Positions 52,309-61,369 of a DNA stretch of 64,000 nucleotides are shown here, in pieces. Each line of letters opens with the position of its first letter. Position 1 is the stretch's first letter. The stretch spans positions 262,223 through 326,222 of the forward strand of contig CAXATH010000004.1 in the NCBI GenBank assembly GCA_963972195.1, given 5' to 3'. Origin of the DNA: Litorimonas sp963972195 (lineage in GTDB: Bacteria > Pseudomonadota > Alphaproteobacteria > Caulobacterales > Maricaulaceae). A model generated the notes under the pieces. The model was not told where the DNA came from. It did not search any database and saw only the letters and a program-made list of their open reading frames with translations. Both the position numbers and the translations under genes were made by a program.

Positions 52309-52593
52309 ATGAGACTGCTTGTTCAAAATGATTCGAGGTCTGAACAGGCGCTAATGAGCCCCCTGGAGGGCGTTATTCAATCAATTGAACTAGGCACTGA
52401 CTCGCAAAGGGAGTGGGAGAGCGCTCAGGTCTCATCGCAAACGCTTCTCTACATATTGCGGTCGGCCCATAATGTCGGTGTCTCACAACCATTCACAGAA
52501 GAACAAAAAGCGCTCAACGCCTATTTAATGGAACGATTGGCCGGGCGACGCTTATGTGATTATGCGTGGCGCTTACTCGCTCAGTCACTTTGA
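52309..52593 (+). CDS. Hypothetical small protein
   Basis: 94 residues, soluble, no signal peptide, mixed charged. No recognisable family. There is no clear ribosome site; an in-frame TTG at 52303 is rejected in favour of ATG 52309. It lies between yciB (72-base gap) and acnA (121-base gap) on the same strand. Reported because the frame fills the gap with gene-like composition, but it could be spurious. Confidence 0.45.
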   Translation: MRLLVQNDSRSEQALMSPLEGVIQSIELGTDSQREWESAQVSSQTLLYILRSAHNVGVSQPFTEEQKALNAYLMERLAGRRLCDYAWRLLAQSL

Positions 52594-52714
52594 CCTTCAC
52601 AATGGTTTAGCGACTATACGCGCCAGAATTGGCCGTGCTTTACAATTGAATGCAGTCCCATTCCTGCTATAAGGCCGCCTATATTAGATGATATTTCAAG
52701 ACTAAGGATTTCCC

Positions 52715-55405
52715 ATGGCCTCACTGGACAGTTTTAATTGCGAACGCACGCTTGAAGTGCGCGGCGGCACTTATACTTATTTCGATTTAAAAGAAGCAGA
52801 GAAGAACGGATTGAAAGGCATATCCAAACTGCCTCGGTCTTTGAAAGTTCTTCTTGAAAACCTTCTTCGCCACGAAGATGGCAGCTCTGTCAAAAAAGAA
52901 GATATTCAAGCGATCGCAGATTGGCTTGGCCCAAAAACTTCTACTTACGAAATCGCCTACCGACCAGCCCGCGTGCTTATGCAGGACTTTACCGGCGTTC
53001 CGGCGGTTGTGGATCTGGCCGCTATGCGTGACGCGATGGTTAATCTCGGCGGCTCAGCCGAAGCCATTAACCCGCTCAACCCGGTTCACTTGGTCATCGA
53101 CCACTCTGTCATGGTGGATTATTACGGCACGCCGCAGGCTTTTAAGAAAAATGTGAAACGTGAATATGAACGCAATGGCGAGCGTTATGACTTCTTAAAA
53201 TGGGGTCAGGAAGCTTTTGATAATTTCGCCGTTGTCCCGCCCGGAACCGGTATCTGTCACCAGGTAAATCTAGAGAACTTGGCGCAGACCGTCTGGACCA
53301 AGACCGAAGGCGGCAAAACCTATGCCTTCCCCGATACTTTGGTCGGGACTGACTCGCACACAACCATGATCAATGGCTTGTCCGTTTTAGGCTGGGGCGT
53401 TGGCGGTATTGAGGCCGAGGCAGCTATGCTCGGCCAGCCTATTTCCATGCTCATCCCCGAGGTGATCGGGTTTGAGCTTAAAGGCAAACTGGTTGAAGGC
53501 ACGACAGCTACTGACCTTGTCTTGCGCGTTGTACAAATGCTGCGCGAAAAAGGCGTGGTAGGCAAATTTGTCGAATTTTACGGTGACGGACTTGATTCCA
53601 TGTCACTAGAGGATCAGGCAACGATCGCCAATATGGCGCCCGAATACGGCGCAACTTGCGGATTCTTCCCCATCGATGCCGACACGCTTAAATATTTGAA
53701 AGCAACGGGCCGCGAAGAATCCCGTGTCGAACTCGTCGAAGCTTACGCAAAGGCTCAAGGCCTATGGCGCGATGAAGTGACGCCGGAATATACGGATACA
53801 TTGTCACTCGATATGACAACCGTTATGCCATCTCTTTCCGGACCTAAACGCCCACAAGACCGATTTGATTTAAAAGGCTCCAACAAAACCTTCGCTAAAA
53901 TCCTGCGCGACGAATTCGAAAAAACGCCTGATGGCGATTCCGCTGTTCCGGTTAAGGGAAAAGATTACTCCGTGGATCACGGCGATGTCTTTATTGCCGC
54001 GATTACGTCCTGCACGAACACCTCCAATCCGTCTGTCATGATGGCGGCGGGTCTTGTGGCGCAAAAAGCCAACAAGCTCGGCTTGACCGTTAAGCCTTGG
54101 GTTAAAACTTCCTTGGCGCCAGGGTCTCAGGTCGTGGGCGAATATTTGGAAAAATCCAAGCTCCAGACAGAATTAAACAAGCTGGGCTTTGATGTGGTCG
54201 GCTATGGCTGCACAACCTGTATCGGTAACTCAGGCCCGCTCGCACCGGAGCTTGCCGAAGCCATTGCAGAAGGCGATCTTGTTTCGTGTTCTGTCCTTTC
54301 GGGCAATCGGAATTTTGAAGGCCGCATCGGCCCGGATATCAAGGCCAACTTCTTGGCGTCCCCGCCTCTTGTCGTGGCTTATGCTCTGGCCGGCTCCCTT
54401 CATCATGACTTCGAAGAAGATCCTCTGGGTGTCGATAAAGACGGCAATGATGTCTATTTGAAAGACATCTGGCCGAACTCCAAGGAAATCTCAGAGGTCG
54501 TCCGCAAAATCATCACGCGTAAAATGTTTACGGACCGCTACGGCGATCTATATGACGGTGACAAAGAGTGGCAGAAAATCAAAGTGACGGGCGGCGAGAC
54601 CTATGATTGGCAGCCCGATTCCACTTACGTGCGTAACCCCCCTTATTTCGAGGGCATGACCACGACGCCGGATCCGATCGAGGACGTGAAAAACGCTAAT
54701 ATCTTGGCGCTTCTTGGCGATTCCATTACGACTGACCACATCAGCCCGGCAGGCTCCATCAAAGCCGATGGCCCAGCAGGTCGTTATCTTAAAGATCACA
54801 ATGTCGAACGCGCTGAGTTTAACTCCTTCGGCTCTCGACGCGGTAATCATGAAGTTATGATGCGGGGCACATTTGCCAATATCCGGATTAAGAACCTTAT
54901 GGCGCCCGGCACTGTTGGCGGCGTGACAACTTACGTTCCGACAGGCGAAGTCATTAGCATCTTTGACGCCGCCCAAAAATACAAAGCCGACAATAAAGAC
55001 TTGGTTGTCTTTGCCGGCGGACTCTATGGTAACGGCTCTTCCCGTGACTGGGCCGCCAAAGGCACAATTCTTCTCGGCGTGAAAGCGGTTATCGCCGCCA
55101 GTTTCGAGCGTATCCATCGCTCCAACCTGATCGGCATGGGCGTTCTTCCTCTGGAATTCCAAGAGGGTGATAGCTGGGAAAAACTTGGTCTGGACGGCAC
55201 TGAAACAGTCGATATCTCTGGATTAAAAGACATCACCCCGCGAAGCACGGTTGAAGTTAACATCACATTCGCTGACGGAACAAAAAAGTCTGTTACGGCG
55301 AAAGTCCGGATCGATACAGAAAACGAAATGGAATATTACCGTCATGGCGGCATCCTCCATTACGTTCTTCGGAACTTGGCTCAGGAAGCTGTTGCGGCTG
55401 AATAA
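52715..55405 (+). CDS. acnA: Aconitate hydratase A
   Basis: 896 residues, matching the AcnA/IRP-type enzyme. It isomerises citrate to isocitrate in the TCA cycle through a 4Fe-4S cluster. Three cluster Cys are visible: in AITSCTNTSNPS (about 432) and in GYGCTTCIGNSG (about 498 and 501). LVGTDSHTTMINGLSVLGWGVGGIEAEAAMLG and NYGNGSSRD-type YGNGSSRDWAAKG mark the active site. AAGGA precedes ATG 52715. A terminator follows. Confidence 0.98.
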   Translation: MASLDSFNCERTLEVRGGTYTYFDLKEAEKNGLKGISKLPRSLKVLLENLLRHEDGSSVKKEDIQAIADWLGPKTSTYEIAYRPARVLMQDFTGVPAVVDLAAMRDAMVNLGGSAEAINPLNPVHLVIDHSVMVDYYGTPQAFKKNVKREYERNGERYDFLKWGQEAFDNFAVVPPGTGICHQVNLENLAQTVWTKTEGGKTYAFPDTLVGTDSHTTMINGLSVLGWGVGGIEAEAAMLGQPISMLIPEVIGFELKGKLVEGTTATDLVLRVVQMLREKGVVGKFVEFYGDGLDSMSLEDQATIANMAPEYGATCGFFPIDADTLKYLKATGREESRVELVEAYAKAQGLWRDEVTPEYTDTLSLDMTTVMPSLSGPKRPQDRFDLKGSNKTFAKILRDEFEKTPDGDSAVPVKGKDYSVDHGDVFIAAITSCTNTSNPSVMMAAGLVAQKANKLGLTVKPWVKTSLAPGSQVVGEYLEKSKLQTELNKLGFDVVGYGCTTCIGNSGPLAPELAEAIAEGDLVSCSVLSGNRNFEGRIGPDIKANFLASPPLVVAYALAGSLHHDFEEDPLGVDKDGNDVYLKDIWPNSKEISEVVRKIITRKMFTDRYGDLYDGDKEWQKIKVTGGETYDWQPDSTYVRNPPYFEGMTTTPDPIEDVKNANILALLGDSITTDHISPAGSIKADGPAGRYLKDHNVERAEFNSFGSRRGNHEVMMRGTFANIRIKNLMAPGTVGGVTTYVPTGEVISIFDAAQKYKADNKDLVVFAGGLYGNGSSRDWAAKGTILLGVKAVIAASFERIHRSNLIGMGVLPLEFQEGDSWEKLGLDGTETVDISGLKDITPRSTVEVNITFADGTKKSVTAKVRIDTENEMEYYRHGGILHYVLRNLAQEAVAAE

Positions 55406-55430
55406 GTATTCCTAAATTAATTACTTTAGA

Positions 55431-55458
55431 AAACCCGCTTTTGAAGGCGGGTTTTTTT
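55431..55458 (+). terminator. Rho-independent terminator of acnA
   Basis: AAACCCGC with GCGGGTTT and seven T, 26 bases after the stop. Confidence 0.9.
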
Positions 55459-55486
55459 ATTTGCCTGTAAAAATAGGGGGGCGGAA

Positions 55487-57241
55487 TTACCAGCTTCCGC
55501 CGCCTCCGCCTCCACCGCCGCCGCCCGAAAAACCTCCGCCGCCACTTCCAGAGCTGGATGTGCTAACGGGCCGCGCGGATTGAACGCCAGTGGACAGACT
55601 TTTGACCATAGAGCGGTTTATAGAGTTCAAAGACTGACGACCGAAGCCGCCTTTCAAAGCATTACCATGGGCATAGCTCGGCTGATATTCTTTTGCTATC
55701 TCCGGCAGGGTCTTCTCGAAATAAGTCGTCCAGGGTTTTTCAACATCCAAAGCAATGGCATAAGGGAGAAACATCTCGTACCTTTCCTTCGTCATAACCG
55801 GTGGTTGGCCTGACCCAATCTGTACAGCGTTTAAGCGGCCCTTCTCCGCTGTTTCCATATAGAGTTTGAAGCCTTCTATTTCAGCCCTAATGGACTGCCC
55901 GAGCTTTGTCGGCGCCGGAAGCAGAAACAAAAAGACGACGTTCAGGATAATAAGGGCTAATATCGCCAGTGTGAAATAAAGAGAGCCGCTATTTAATTGA
56001 GTAAGCGCGATAACAACGCCGACCACACTTAAAAGTATGCCTAGAATAATCCACCCTGCATTCACTCTGTGATAAGCCTTGGAATAATGCGTATTCACAT
56101 GATCCTCAAATAGCGTACGCATTTCATCAAAATGCGTGCTGGGACTACCAGATATTTTGACCGTATCTTTTCCGGGCCTGAATAGATTATCAAAAACAAT
56201 TTGCTCATCATCCAGTAAAGGCCTCTTTGTTCGCGACTCAGGCTTTTTGGTAAAAACAGTCGATTTTTTATTCACTTTCATATCTATCCACCCTTTGATG
56301 GAGAGACTGATCAGCGTTGCGATTAAAGCCGTATTCCCGGACAGTCCTCTTTTGAAAATACGCTGCGCGGCCGCTGCAGAATAAATGTGCCCCTCCCTTG
56401 ATGGGGGTTCATACCGCGCAAAGACGGGCTGCTTAGCTGGGTCGCGCCCTACTCTGTCCCACTGCCAGTAATAGAAGGCGAAAATGCAGAGCGAAATAAG
56501 AGTAATTAAGAGTAAAGCGCCATTTTTAAGCCACCAATAACGGCGCAGATCTGCATTGGTCAGGCCGTCGATTTGACCTTTAGGAACGGAAATAGATACA
56601 GTTAGGCCTTCATGGGCCGCAAGCGGACGCTGCGTTTCAAAAACAATTTCGTCGCCGACTCTACGAGATGTAAAGTTTTGACCCCCTTCATCTATTCGTC
56701 CCGTATTGGCGTTAAAATCTATTATATTGGCATCTTGAGGAATCTTGACACTGATACGCGCCTTTTTCACAGGGTAATTCCAATAGTTTCCTGTCACATT
56801 CCAGAGAAGCTCGTCAAAGTTTTCACGATATCGGATTTCATTTTCAACCGTATAAATGAGCTGATAGTTGTGCTGGCCGTTTGGCAAATAAATATCCGCA
56901 TCGCCGATACGCCATTGCCACGCAGACCGAATTCTATTTTCTTGATAGGGTTCGGGATTCCCGTCCCGAAGGATGGATTTCATATCGTATTGAATATCAT
57001 CCGTGACATCAAATTCGGCGACATATTTCTCCGCGGGAAGGTCTCTAAATATACCCCGCCGATTTTGCCCTGGCCCGTCAACAATGGTTATGTTCTCTAT
57101 AACCTTGACGTCGCCGGATTTGAGTAGCTCTAATTGAACATCGAACTGGCTAATATGCTCTCCGCTTAAGTCCACCTCTTGAGCAAGGGCCGTAGTTCCC
57201 CAAAAAAAGGAAATAAATAATAAGAGAAGAAACTGTCTCAC
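55487..57241 (-). CDS. DUF2207 family membrane protein
   Basis: 584 residues. Signal peptide (FLLLLFISFFWGTTALAQ), a large periplasmic domain (about 25-225), then transmembrane helices near 240-260 and 395-440, and a soluble part. The C-terminus is a Ser/Gly stretch with a run of glycines and ends in SW, typical of the family. The start is GTG at 57241; GTGA overlaps the LemA stop. Function unknown; DUF2207 and LemA genes are regularly paired. Confidence 0.88.
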   Translation of the reverse strand: MRQFLLLLFISFFWGTTALAQEVDLSGEHISQFDVQLELLKSGDVKVIENITIVDGPGQNRRGIFRDLPAEKYVAEFDVTDDIQYDMKSILRDGNPEPYQENRIRSAWQWRIGDADIYLPNGQHNYQLIYTVENEIRYRENFDELLWNVTGNYWNYPVKKARISVKIPQDANIIDFNANTGRIDEGGQNFTSRRVGDEIVFETQRPLAAHEGLTVSISVPKGQIDGLTNADLRRYWWLKNGALLLITLISLCIFAFYYWQWDRVGRDPAKQPVFARYEPPSREGHIYSAAAAQRIFKRGLSGNTALIATLISLSIKGWIDMKVNKKSTVFTKKPESRTKRPLLDDEQIVFDNLFRPGKDTVKISGSPSTHFDEMRTLFEDHVNTHYSKAYHRVNAGWIILGILLSVVGVVIALTQLNSGSLYFTLAILALIILNVVFLFLLPAPTKLGQSIRAEIEGFKLYMETAEKGRLNAVQIGSGQPPVMTKERYEMFLPYAIALDVEKPWTTYFEKTLPEIAKEYQPSYAHGNALKGGFGRQSLNSINRSMVKSLSTGVQSARPVSTSSSGSGGGGFSGGGGGGGGGGSW

Positions 57242-57786
57242 AGATTCACCTCCGGCACGGCGTAGTCGGAGTCGTCAATGTCGAAATAATCACACTTTTT
57301 AAACCCAAATGGCCCGGCTACAAAGTTACTTGGAACGGATTCAATTTTAGTGTTCAGCGACCTGACCGCGCCATTATAGAACCGCCTGGACATTTCGATT
57401 TTGTCTTCCGTTTCAGAAAGCTCCTTTTGTAAATCAAGAAAATTGTCAGAGGCTTTAAGCTCCGGATAATCTTCTGCCAAAGCAATGAGCCGCCCGACAG
57501 GTTGTTGCAAGGCGCTTTCTGCTGAGGCGCGCGCATCGGGTCTGTCCCCGGCCGCCAGAGCCGCATTACGTTTTTCGATGACCTCGGAAAATAATTTGCG
57601 TTCGTGGCTGGCATAGCCTTTGACAGAGTCTACCAAACGCGGAATGAGATCTGCCCGCCTTTTAAGCTGCACCTCAATATCAGACCAGCCATTTTCAACG
57701 AGCTGCCGACTTTGCACCAGTTGATTATAGAGGATTATGACGAGAACGGACAGCAACACCGAAATTCCGAGAGTCACCCACAGCAT
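57238..57786 (-). CDS. lemA: LemA family protein
   Basis: 182 residues. N-terminal membrane helix (LWVTLGISVLLSVLVIILYNQLVQ) followed by the LemA coiled-coil body: RQLVENGWSDIEVQLKRRADLIPRLVDSVKGYASHERKLF and LKASDNFLDLQKELSETEDKIEMSRRFYNGAVRSLNTKIESVPSNFVAGPFGFKK. Role is unclear in the family. AGGAGATAAGT precedes ATG 57786. Coupled to the DUF2207 gene. Confidence 0.93.
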   Translation of the reverse strand: MLWVTLGISVLLSVLVIILYNQLVQSRQLVENGWSDIEVQLKRRADLIPRLVDSVKGYASHERKLFSEVIEKRNAALAAGDRPDARASAESALQQPVGRLIALAEDYPELKASDNFLDLQKELSETEDKIEMSRRFYNGAVRSLNTKIESVPSNFVAGPFGFKKCDYFDIDDSDYAVPEVNL

Positions 57787-57857
57787 ACTTATCTCCTGAC
57801 TTTCCAGAATAGGACCTGCTGAACTATCCTTTAAATAAAGTTATTCCTCAAGAGAGA

Positions 57858-58658
57858 TTATAGCATCGGGTTTGACCGTCTAAAGGGGAGCCAAAGGCTC
57901 CAGCCAAAAGACTGGGTGGCATTTACCTGGGCTTCTTCGAGACCCAAAGTCATTTGCGTCTGGCCTTTGGCGGGCTCAGACTGATAGGTACCAAAGAGCC
58001 TATCCCAAAATGAAAAGTTAAATCCATAATTGGTCTGGCTTTCGCGCATAATGACAGAGTGATGGACGCGGTGCATATCCGGCGTGACAATTAATTTTCT
58101 TAAGCCTTTGTCGAGGGCCTGGGGAAGTTTCAAATTTGCGTGGCTGAAAATTGCGGTTGCGTTGAGAGCGATCTCGAAAATGATCACGACTAAAACGGTC
58201 GGGCCAAGCCATAATACAATTATGCATTTGAACAGCATGGACAATAGAATTTCAATCGGGTGAAATCTAACGCCTGAGCTGGCATCTAAATCTCGATCGG
58301 CGTGATGAACTTTGTGAAGGCGCCAAAGCACTGGAATTTTATGAGTTGCGACATGTTGCAGCCAAATTGAAAAATCCAACACAAGGAAAGCTAAAAGAAA
58401 GTCCATCCAAATCGGTAGATCGACCAAGTTTAAGAAGCCCCACTCATTTTCCGACGTCCAAGCCGCGACGCCGACAGCTATTAGCGGGCCCAGAATCATT
58501 AAACCTAATGTACCGGAAATAACTAGCGAGAGGTTCGTGACCCAGCGGCGAAACCGTCCTTGCAATCGCTTGCGTCGCGGGAAGAGCGCTTCCAAGCTTG
58601 AAAATAAAATGAGAGCTCCAGCAAAAATGCCGAGGCGGATAAGAGCCGTATTGTCCAT
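57858..58658 (-). CDS. Sterol desaturase / fatty acid hydroxylase family protein
   Basis: 266 residues with four or five membrane helices. The di-iron His boxes are visible: HVATH (H102 and H106), HKVHH (H115, H118, H119), and a third HRVHH near 200. Such non-heme di-iron membrane enzymes hydroxylate or desaturate lipids or carotenoids. The substrate is not given by sequence. ATG 58658 is accepted; the lipoprotein gene just upstream on the same strand ends 16 bases away. Confidence 0.9.
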   Translation of the reverse strand: MDNTALIRLGIFAGALILFSSLEALFPRRKRLQGRFRRWVTNLSLVISGTLGLMILGPLIAVGVAAWTSENEWGFLNLVDLPIWMDFLLAFLVLDFSIWLQHVATHKIPVLWRLHKVHHADRDLDASSGVRFHPIEILLSMLFKCIIVLWLGPTVLVVIIFEIALNATAIFSHANLKLPQALDKGLRKLIVTPDMHRVHHSVIMRESQTNYGFNFSFWDRLFGTYQSEPAKGQTQMTLGLEEAQVNATQSFGWSLWLPFRRSNPML

Positions 58659-58674
58659 TCAGCTTATCCGAAAG

Positions 58675-58962
58675 CTAACGGCAATTTTTTGTGCGATAAG
58701 CCGCTCGGATAGCCCGCGCTTCGTCATCACGCTCTGCAGCGGCGACACCTCGTTCAGTCTGAAGCCCTTGTCTGTTCCCTATGAGACCGGATTGTGGGTC
58801 AGGCCCAACCTGATTGCTCAGGAAGGCATCCATAGGTCTTTCGCCATCTGACAAGGCGCGCAATTGCGCACAGTCAAACTCCATATAGGGATCGGGGTCA
58901 GCAGTTGTCTGGCAAGCCTGGAGCATCAAAATGCCGGCAAGACTTATTAAATATTTCCACAT
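58675..58962 (-). CDS. Small lipoprotein, function unknown
   Basis: 95 residues. Signal with lipobox ILMLQAC, so Cys17 is probably lipidated, then QTTADPDPYMEFDCAQLRALSDG and a charged C-terminus AAERDDEARAIRAAYRTKNCR. Two further Cys could pair. ATG 58962 is preceded by GGAG at seven bases; a longer in-frame reading is rejected. It lies in front of the sterol desaturase-like gene, 16 bases apart, and may be in the same transcript. Confidence 0.7.
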   Translation of the reverse strand: MWKYLISLAGILMLQACQTTADPDPYMEFDCAQLRALSDGERPMDAFLSNQVGPDPQSGLIGNRQGLQTERGVAAAERDDEARAIRAAYRTKNCR

Positions 58963-59043
58963 GAATTGGCTCCGCACTTGAAACTCCTGTTGGATAAGTT
59001 AACAGCTTAAGCGCAATTTGCCACTTACAAAACCGTGACCTCT

Positions 59044-59841
59044 ATGACTCGTCCTACTATCCTAATAACCGGCGCTTCTGCAGGATTGGGCGCGGCCTTA
59101 GCGCGGGAATATGCCTCTCGGGGATGGGACCTTGTCTTATGCGCCCGGCGCGTGGCGCCGATGAAAGCCTTAGCGAAAGAACTAAAAGAATCCTTTGAAG
59201 CAGAAAGTCACGTCTTTAAATCAGACCTGTTTGAGGAAGACGCCGTGGACAAGCTCATTGCGGCTATTGATAAAAAATCTATTCAAATTGACGGCCTGAT
59301 TAATAACGCCGGTTATGGTCACCCCGGTCAGTATTTAGAAAGCGATTGGGAAGCACATGCTAATTTCATTCGTCTCATGGCGACGGCCCCCTGCGAGCTG
59401 GCACGGAAACTCGCGCCGGCAATGGTGGAACGCGGCTTTGGCCGCATAATGAACGTGGCATCTTTGGCCGGACACATGCCGGGATCCAAGGGCCATACTT
59501 TATACGCCGCCGTAAAATCCTTTCTTATCAAATTTTCCGAGAGCCTGAATATGGAATTGGAAGGCACAGGCGTTCACGTCAGCGCGCTTTGTCCCGGCTT
59601 TACCATAACCGAATTTCATGACGTCAACGGTACAAGAGACGCGATAAATAAATTGCCTGATTACATGGTGATGGACGCCGATATTTGCGCCGAGATGGGG
59701 TATGAGGCCCTTGAGAAAAACCGCGCCGTCTTTGTTTCCGGACGGGTAAATAAATTCATTGCGCTGCTTGGGCGGGCGCTTCCAATGACCCTCACTCAAA
59801 AATTAATGTCCAAAAACTCTGAAAAATTCCGAAAGGTCTAA
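59044..59841 (+). CDS. SDR-family oxidoreductase
   Basis: 265 residues. ILITGASAGLGAALARE is the nucleotide loop, NNAGYG the NAG motif, and YAAVK the catalytic pair. It belongs to the SDR subset with a C-terminal membrane-facing part (KFIALLGRALPMTLTQKLM). An in-frame GTG at 59035 is rejected in favour of ATG 59044. Its stop is one base from pyrF, so the two are co-transcribed. Substrate unknown. Confidence 0.88.
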   Translation: MTRPTILITGASAGLGAALAREYASRGWDLVLCARRVAPMKALAKELKESFEAESHVFKSDLFEEDAVDKLIAAIDKKSIQIDGLINNAGYGHPGQYLESDWEAHANFIRLMATAPCELARKLAPAMVERGFGRIMNVASLAGHMPGSKGHTLYAAVKSFLIKFSESLNMELEGTGVHVSALCPGFTITEFHDVNGTRDAINKLPDYMVMDADICAEMGYEALEKNRAVFVSGRVNKFIALLGRALPMTLTQKLMSKNSEKFRKV

Positions 59842-59842
59842 C

Positions 59843-60532
59843 ATGTCGGCTGCCGATCACAGATTATACGTCGCGCTCGACCTTCCGACTATTGCTGAAG
59901 CGGAAGCTATGGTGGAGGCCCTCGGAGAGACGGTGTCCAGCTATAAGATCGGGCTCCAGCTTCTGCCCATCGGGGGCGTTGAATTTGGCCAGCGTTTAAA
60001 GGCGCAGGGTAAGAACGTTTTCTATGATTTCAAACTCCATGATATTGGCGCGACCGTTGAAAAGGCCACGCGCTCTATTGCCGGATTAGGGGCGGACCTC
60101 CTGACCGTTCACGCCCGACCCGATGTGATGCAGAGCGCCGTTGCCGGGCGGGGCGATTGCGAGCTGAAGCTTCTCGGCGTTACTGTTTTGACCTCTCTTG
60201 ATAAAGCGGCTCTTGAAGCCATCGGATATCACGAGGACGCAAAAACTCTTGTCATGCGCCGGGTGGCTCAGGCGGTCGAAGCCGGCATGGACGGGGTCGT
60301 GTCTTCTCCGCTCGAAGCCGCCGCCATTAGAGCTGTGGTTCCCAAAGACTTCTTAATTGTTACTCCTGGCGTCCGTATGCCGGGCGGGGATGCAGGGGAT
60401 CAGAAAAGGATCGCCACACCCGGAGACGCGCTGAAAAATGGAGCGTCGCATCTGGTCGTGGGCCGTCCGATCACCGCTGCAGGTCATCCGCGACAAGCCG
60501 CAAGTGATGTTCTTGAGAATATGAAGTCCTAA
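59843..60532 (+). CDS. pyrF: Orotidine 5'-phosphate decarboxylase
   Basis: 229 residues. Makes UMP from orotidine monophosphate. The hallmark FYDFKLHDIGATVEKA (Asp-Lys-Asp catalytic group) is near residues 59-74. Also ALDLPTIAEAEAMVEAL at the N-terminus, TVLTSLD, and VTPGVRMPGGDAGDQKRIATP with phosphate-binding GRPIT. GAAAGGTC precedes ATG 59843. No regulatory element seen. Pyrimidine synthesis fits no other gene in this neighbourhood; it shares a transcript with the SDR gene. Confidence 0.97.
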   Translation: MSAADHRLYVALDLPTIAEAEAMVEALGETVSSYKIGLQLLPIGGVEFGQRLKAQGKNVFYDFKLHDIGATVEKATRSIAGLGADLLTVHARPDVMQSAVAGRGDCELKLLGVTVLTSLDKAALEAIGYHEDAKTLVMRRVAQAVEAGMDGVVSSPLEAAAIRAVVPKDFLIVTPGVRMPGGDAGDQKRIATPGDALKNGASHLVVGRPITAAGHPRQAASDVLENMKS

Positions 60533-60538
60533 ATGAAA

Positions 60539-60567
60539 GACCCCTCAATCCGGGAGACTGAAGGGTC
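60539..60567. terminator. Convergent hairpin after pyrF
   Basis: GACCC-C-TCA paired with TGA-A-GGGTC (one mismatch) in the 44-base gap between pyrF and the next convergent gene. T-runs are weak on both sides, so it is a probable rather than certain terminator. Confidence 0.55.
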
Positions 60568-60576
60568 AAAACTTCT

Positions 60577-61188
60577 TTACCAAGCTGAGCCGTAACGACT
60601 GGCGCCGACATGAACCGGTGTGCACCCGCTATAGCAAGGCGGCGGAGGCGGGGGCGCCACACAACACGGCTTTGGAGCGGGCGGGGGTGGTGGAGGCGCA
60701 ACACAACAAAGACGCGGCGGGGGAGGCGGCGGCGCGATCGGCGCGCAGCAAACCGGGTAACGGACATATATCACGGGACGCACAACGCGGTAATAAGTTG
60801 TCTTCGGGACGGGTTTTACAACATTGTAGCAGCCCAGAACGCGTCCGCCTTCGGGGTTGTAAACAGCCGTCGGGCAGTTTGTTGCCTGTAGGCTTTCATT
60901 GTGACCCAGACCGGGCAGAGTTCCGGAGAAACCGTACATTTCGACATTGCCGTCTGTGTAGGTGTCGCTGATAGAGCCGGAGCCGTAACGGGCGCTAGCC
61001 TCATATTGTGACATGACTCCTCCATACGAGGATTGGCCGTAAGAAGACTGACTATATGAAGAGGCTCCGTATGAACTGGGGCCATAAGCAGACGGGCTAT
61101 AGGCATGACCGTAATCGCCCGCATTTGCCGCTGCCGCTAAAGCCAGACCGGCGGCGCTTAAGATTGCTGTTTTTAAAATTCGGGACAT
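60577..61188 (-). CDS. Secreted Pro/Cys-rich repeat protein
   Basis: 203 residues with a signal peptide (KTAILSAAGLALAAAANAG). The first part is rich in Ser/Tyr/Gly (SYSQSSYGQSSYGG). The C-terminal part has polyproline units alternating with CC pairs: CCAPIAPPPPPP, RLCCVAPPPPPP, PKPCCVAPPPPPPCYSGC. Two Cys occur in a separate middle block (NCPTAVYNPEGGRVLGCYNVVKP). Three ATG codons occur in a row; AGGTGG is well spaced only for the third, so start is 61188. Probably extracellular; no family recognised. Next to a second repeat-rich secreted gene. Confidence 0.65.
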   Translation of the reverse strand: MSRILKTAILSAAGLALAAAANAGDYGHAYSPSAYGPSSYGASSYSQSSYGQSSYGGVMSQYEASARYGSGSISDTYTDGNVEMYGFSGTLPGLGHNESLQATNCPTAVYNPEGGRVLGCYNVVKPVPKTTYYRVVRPVIYVRYPVCCAPIAPPPPPPRLCCVAPPPPPPAPKPCCVAPPPPPPCYSGCTPVHVGASRYGSAW

Positions 61189-61211
61189 CATCATCCACCT
61201 TTTTGTTAAAC

Positions 61212-61305
61212 GTCAGACAGGATCCCGCTCGGGCAGCGATCTTTCGGAGCGGCGTCCTGCCGATCTCTCAGTCTGACTGGATTATCGCGCGGCGCTGGGC
61301 CGCGC
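61212..61305 (-). other. Structured leader or noncoding RNA upstream of the Pro/Cys-rich gene
   Basis: Nested stems: GTCAGAC/GTCTGAC (61212-61277), CAGGA/TCCTG (61218-61259), CCGCTC/GAGCGG (61225-61252). A separate GCGCGGC/GCCGCGC hairpin follows at 61287-61305. The gap between the two secreted-protein genes is 181 bases, so this lies in the 5' leader of the 60577 gene and just after the 61370 gene. No known RNA family identified. Confidence 0.45.
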
Positions 61306-61369
61306 ACAATTTGATTCTCTTTTCGCGGGAATCAGAGCCGAATATCCGAACTCTGAAAGCCCCATTTTT

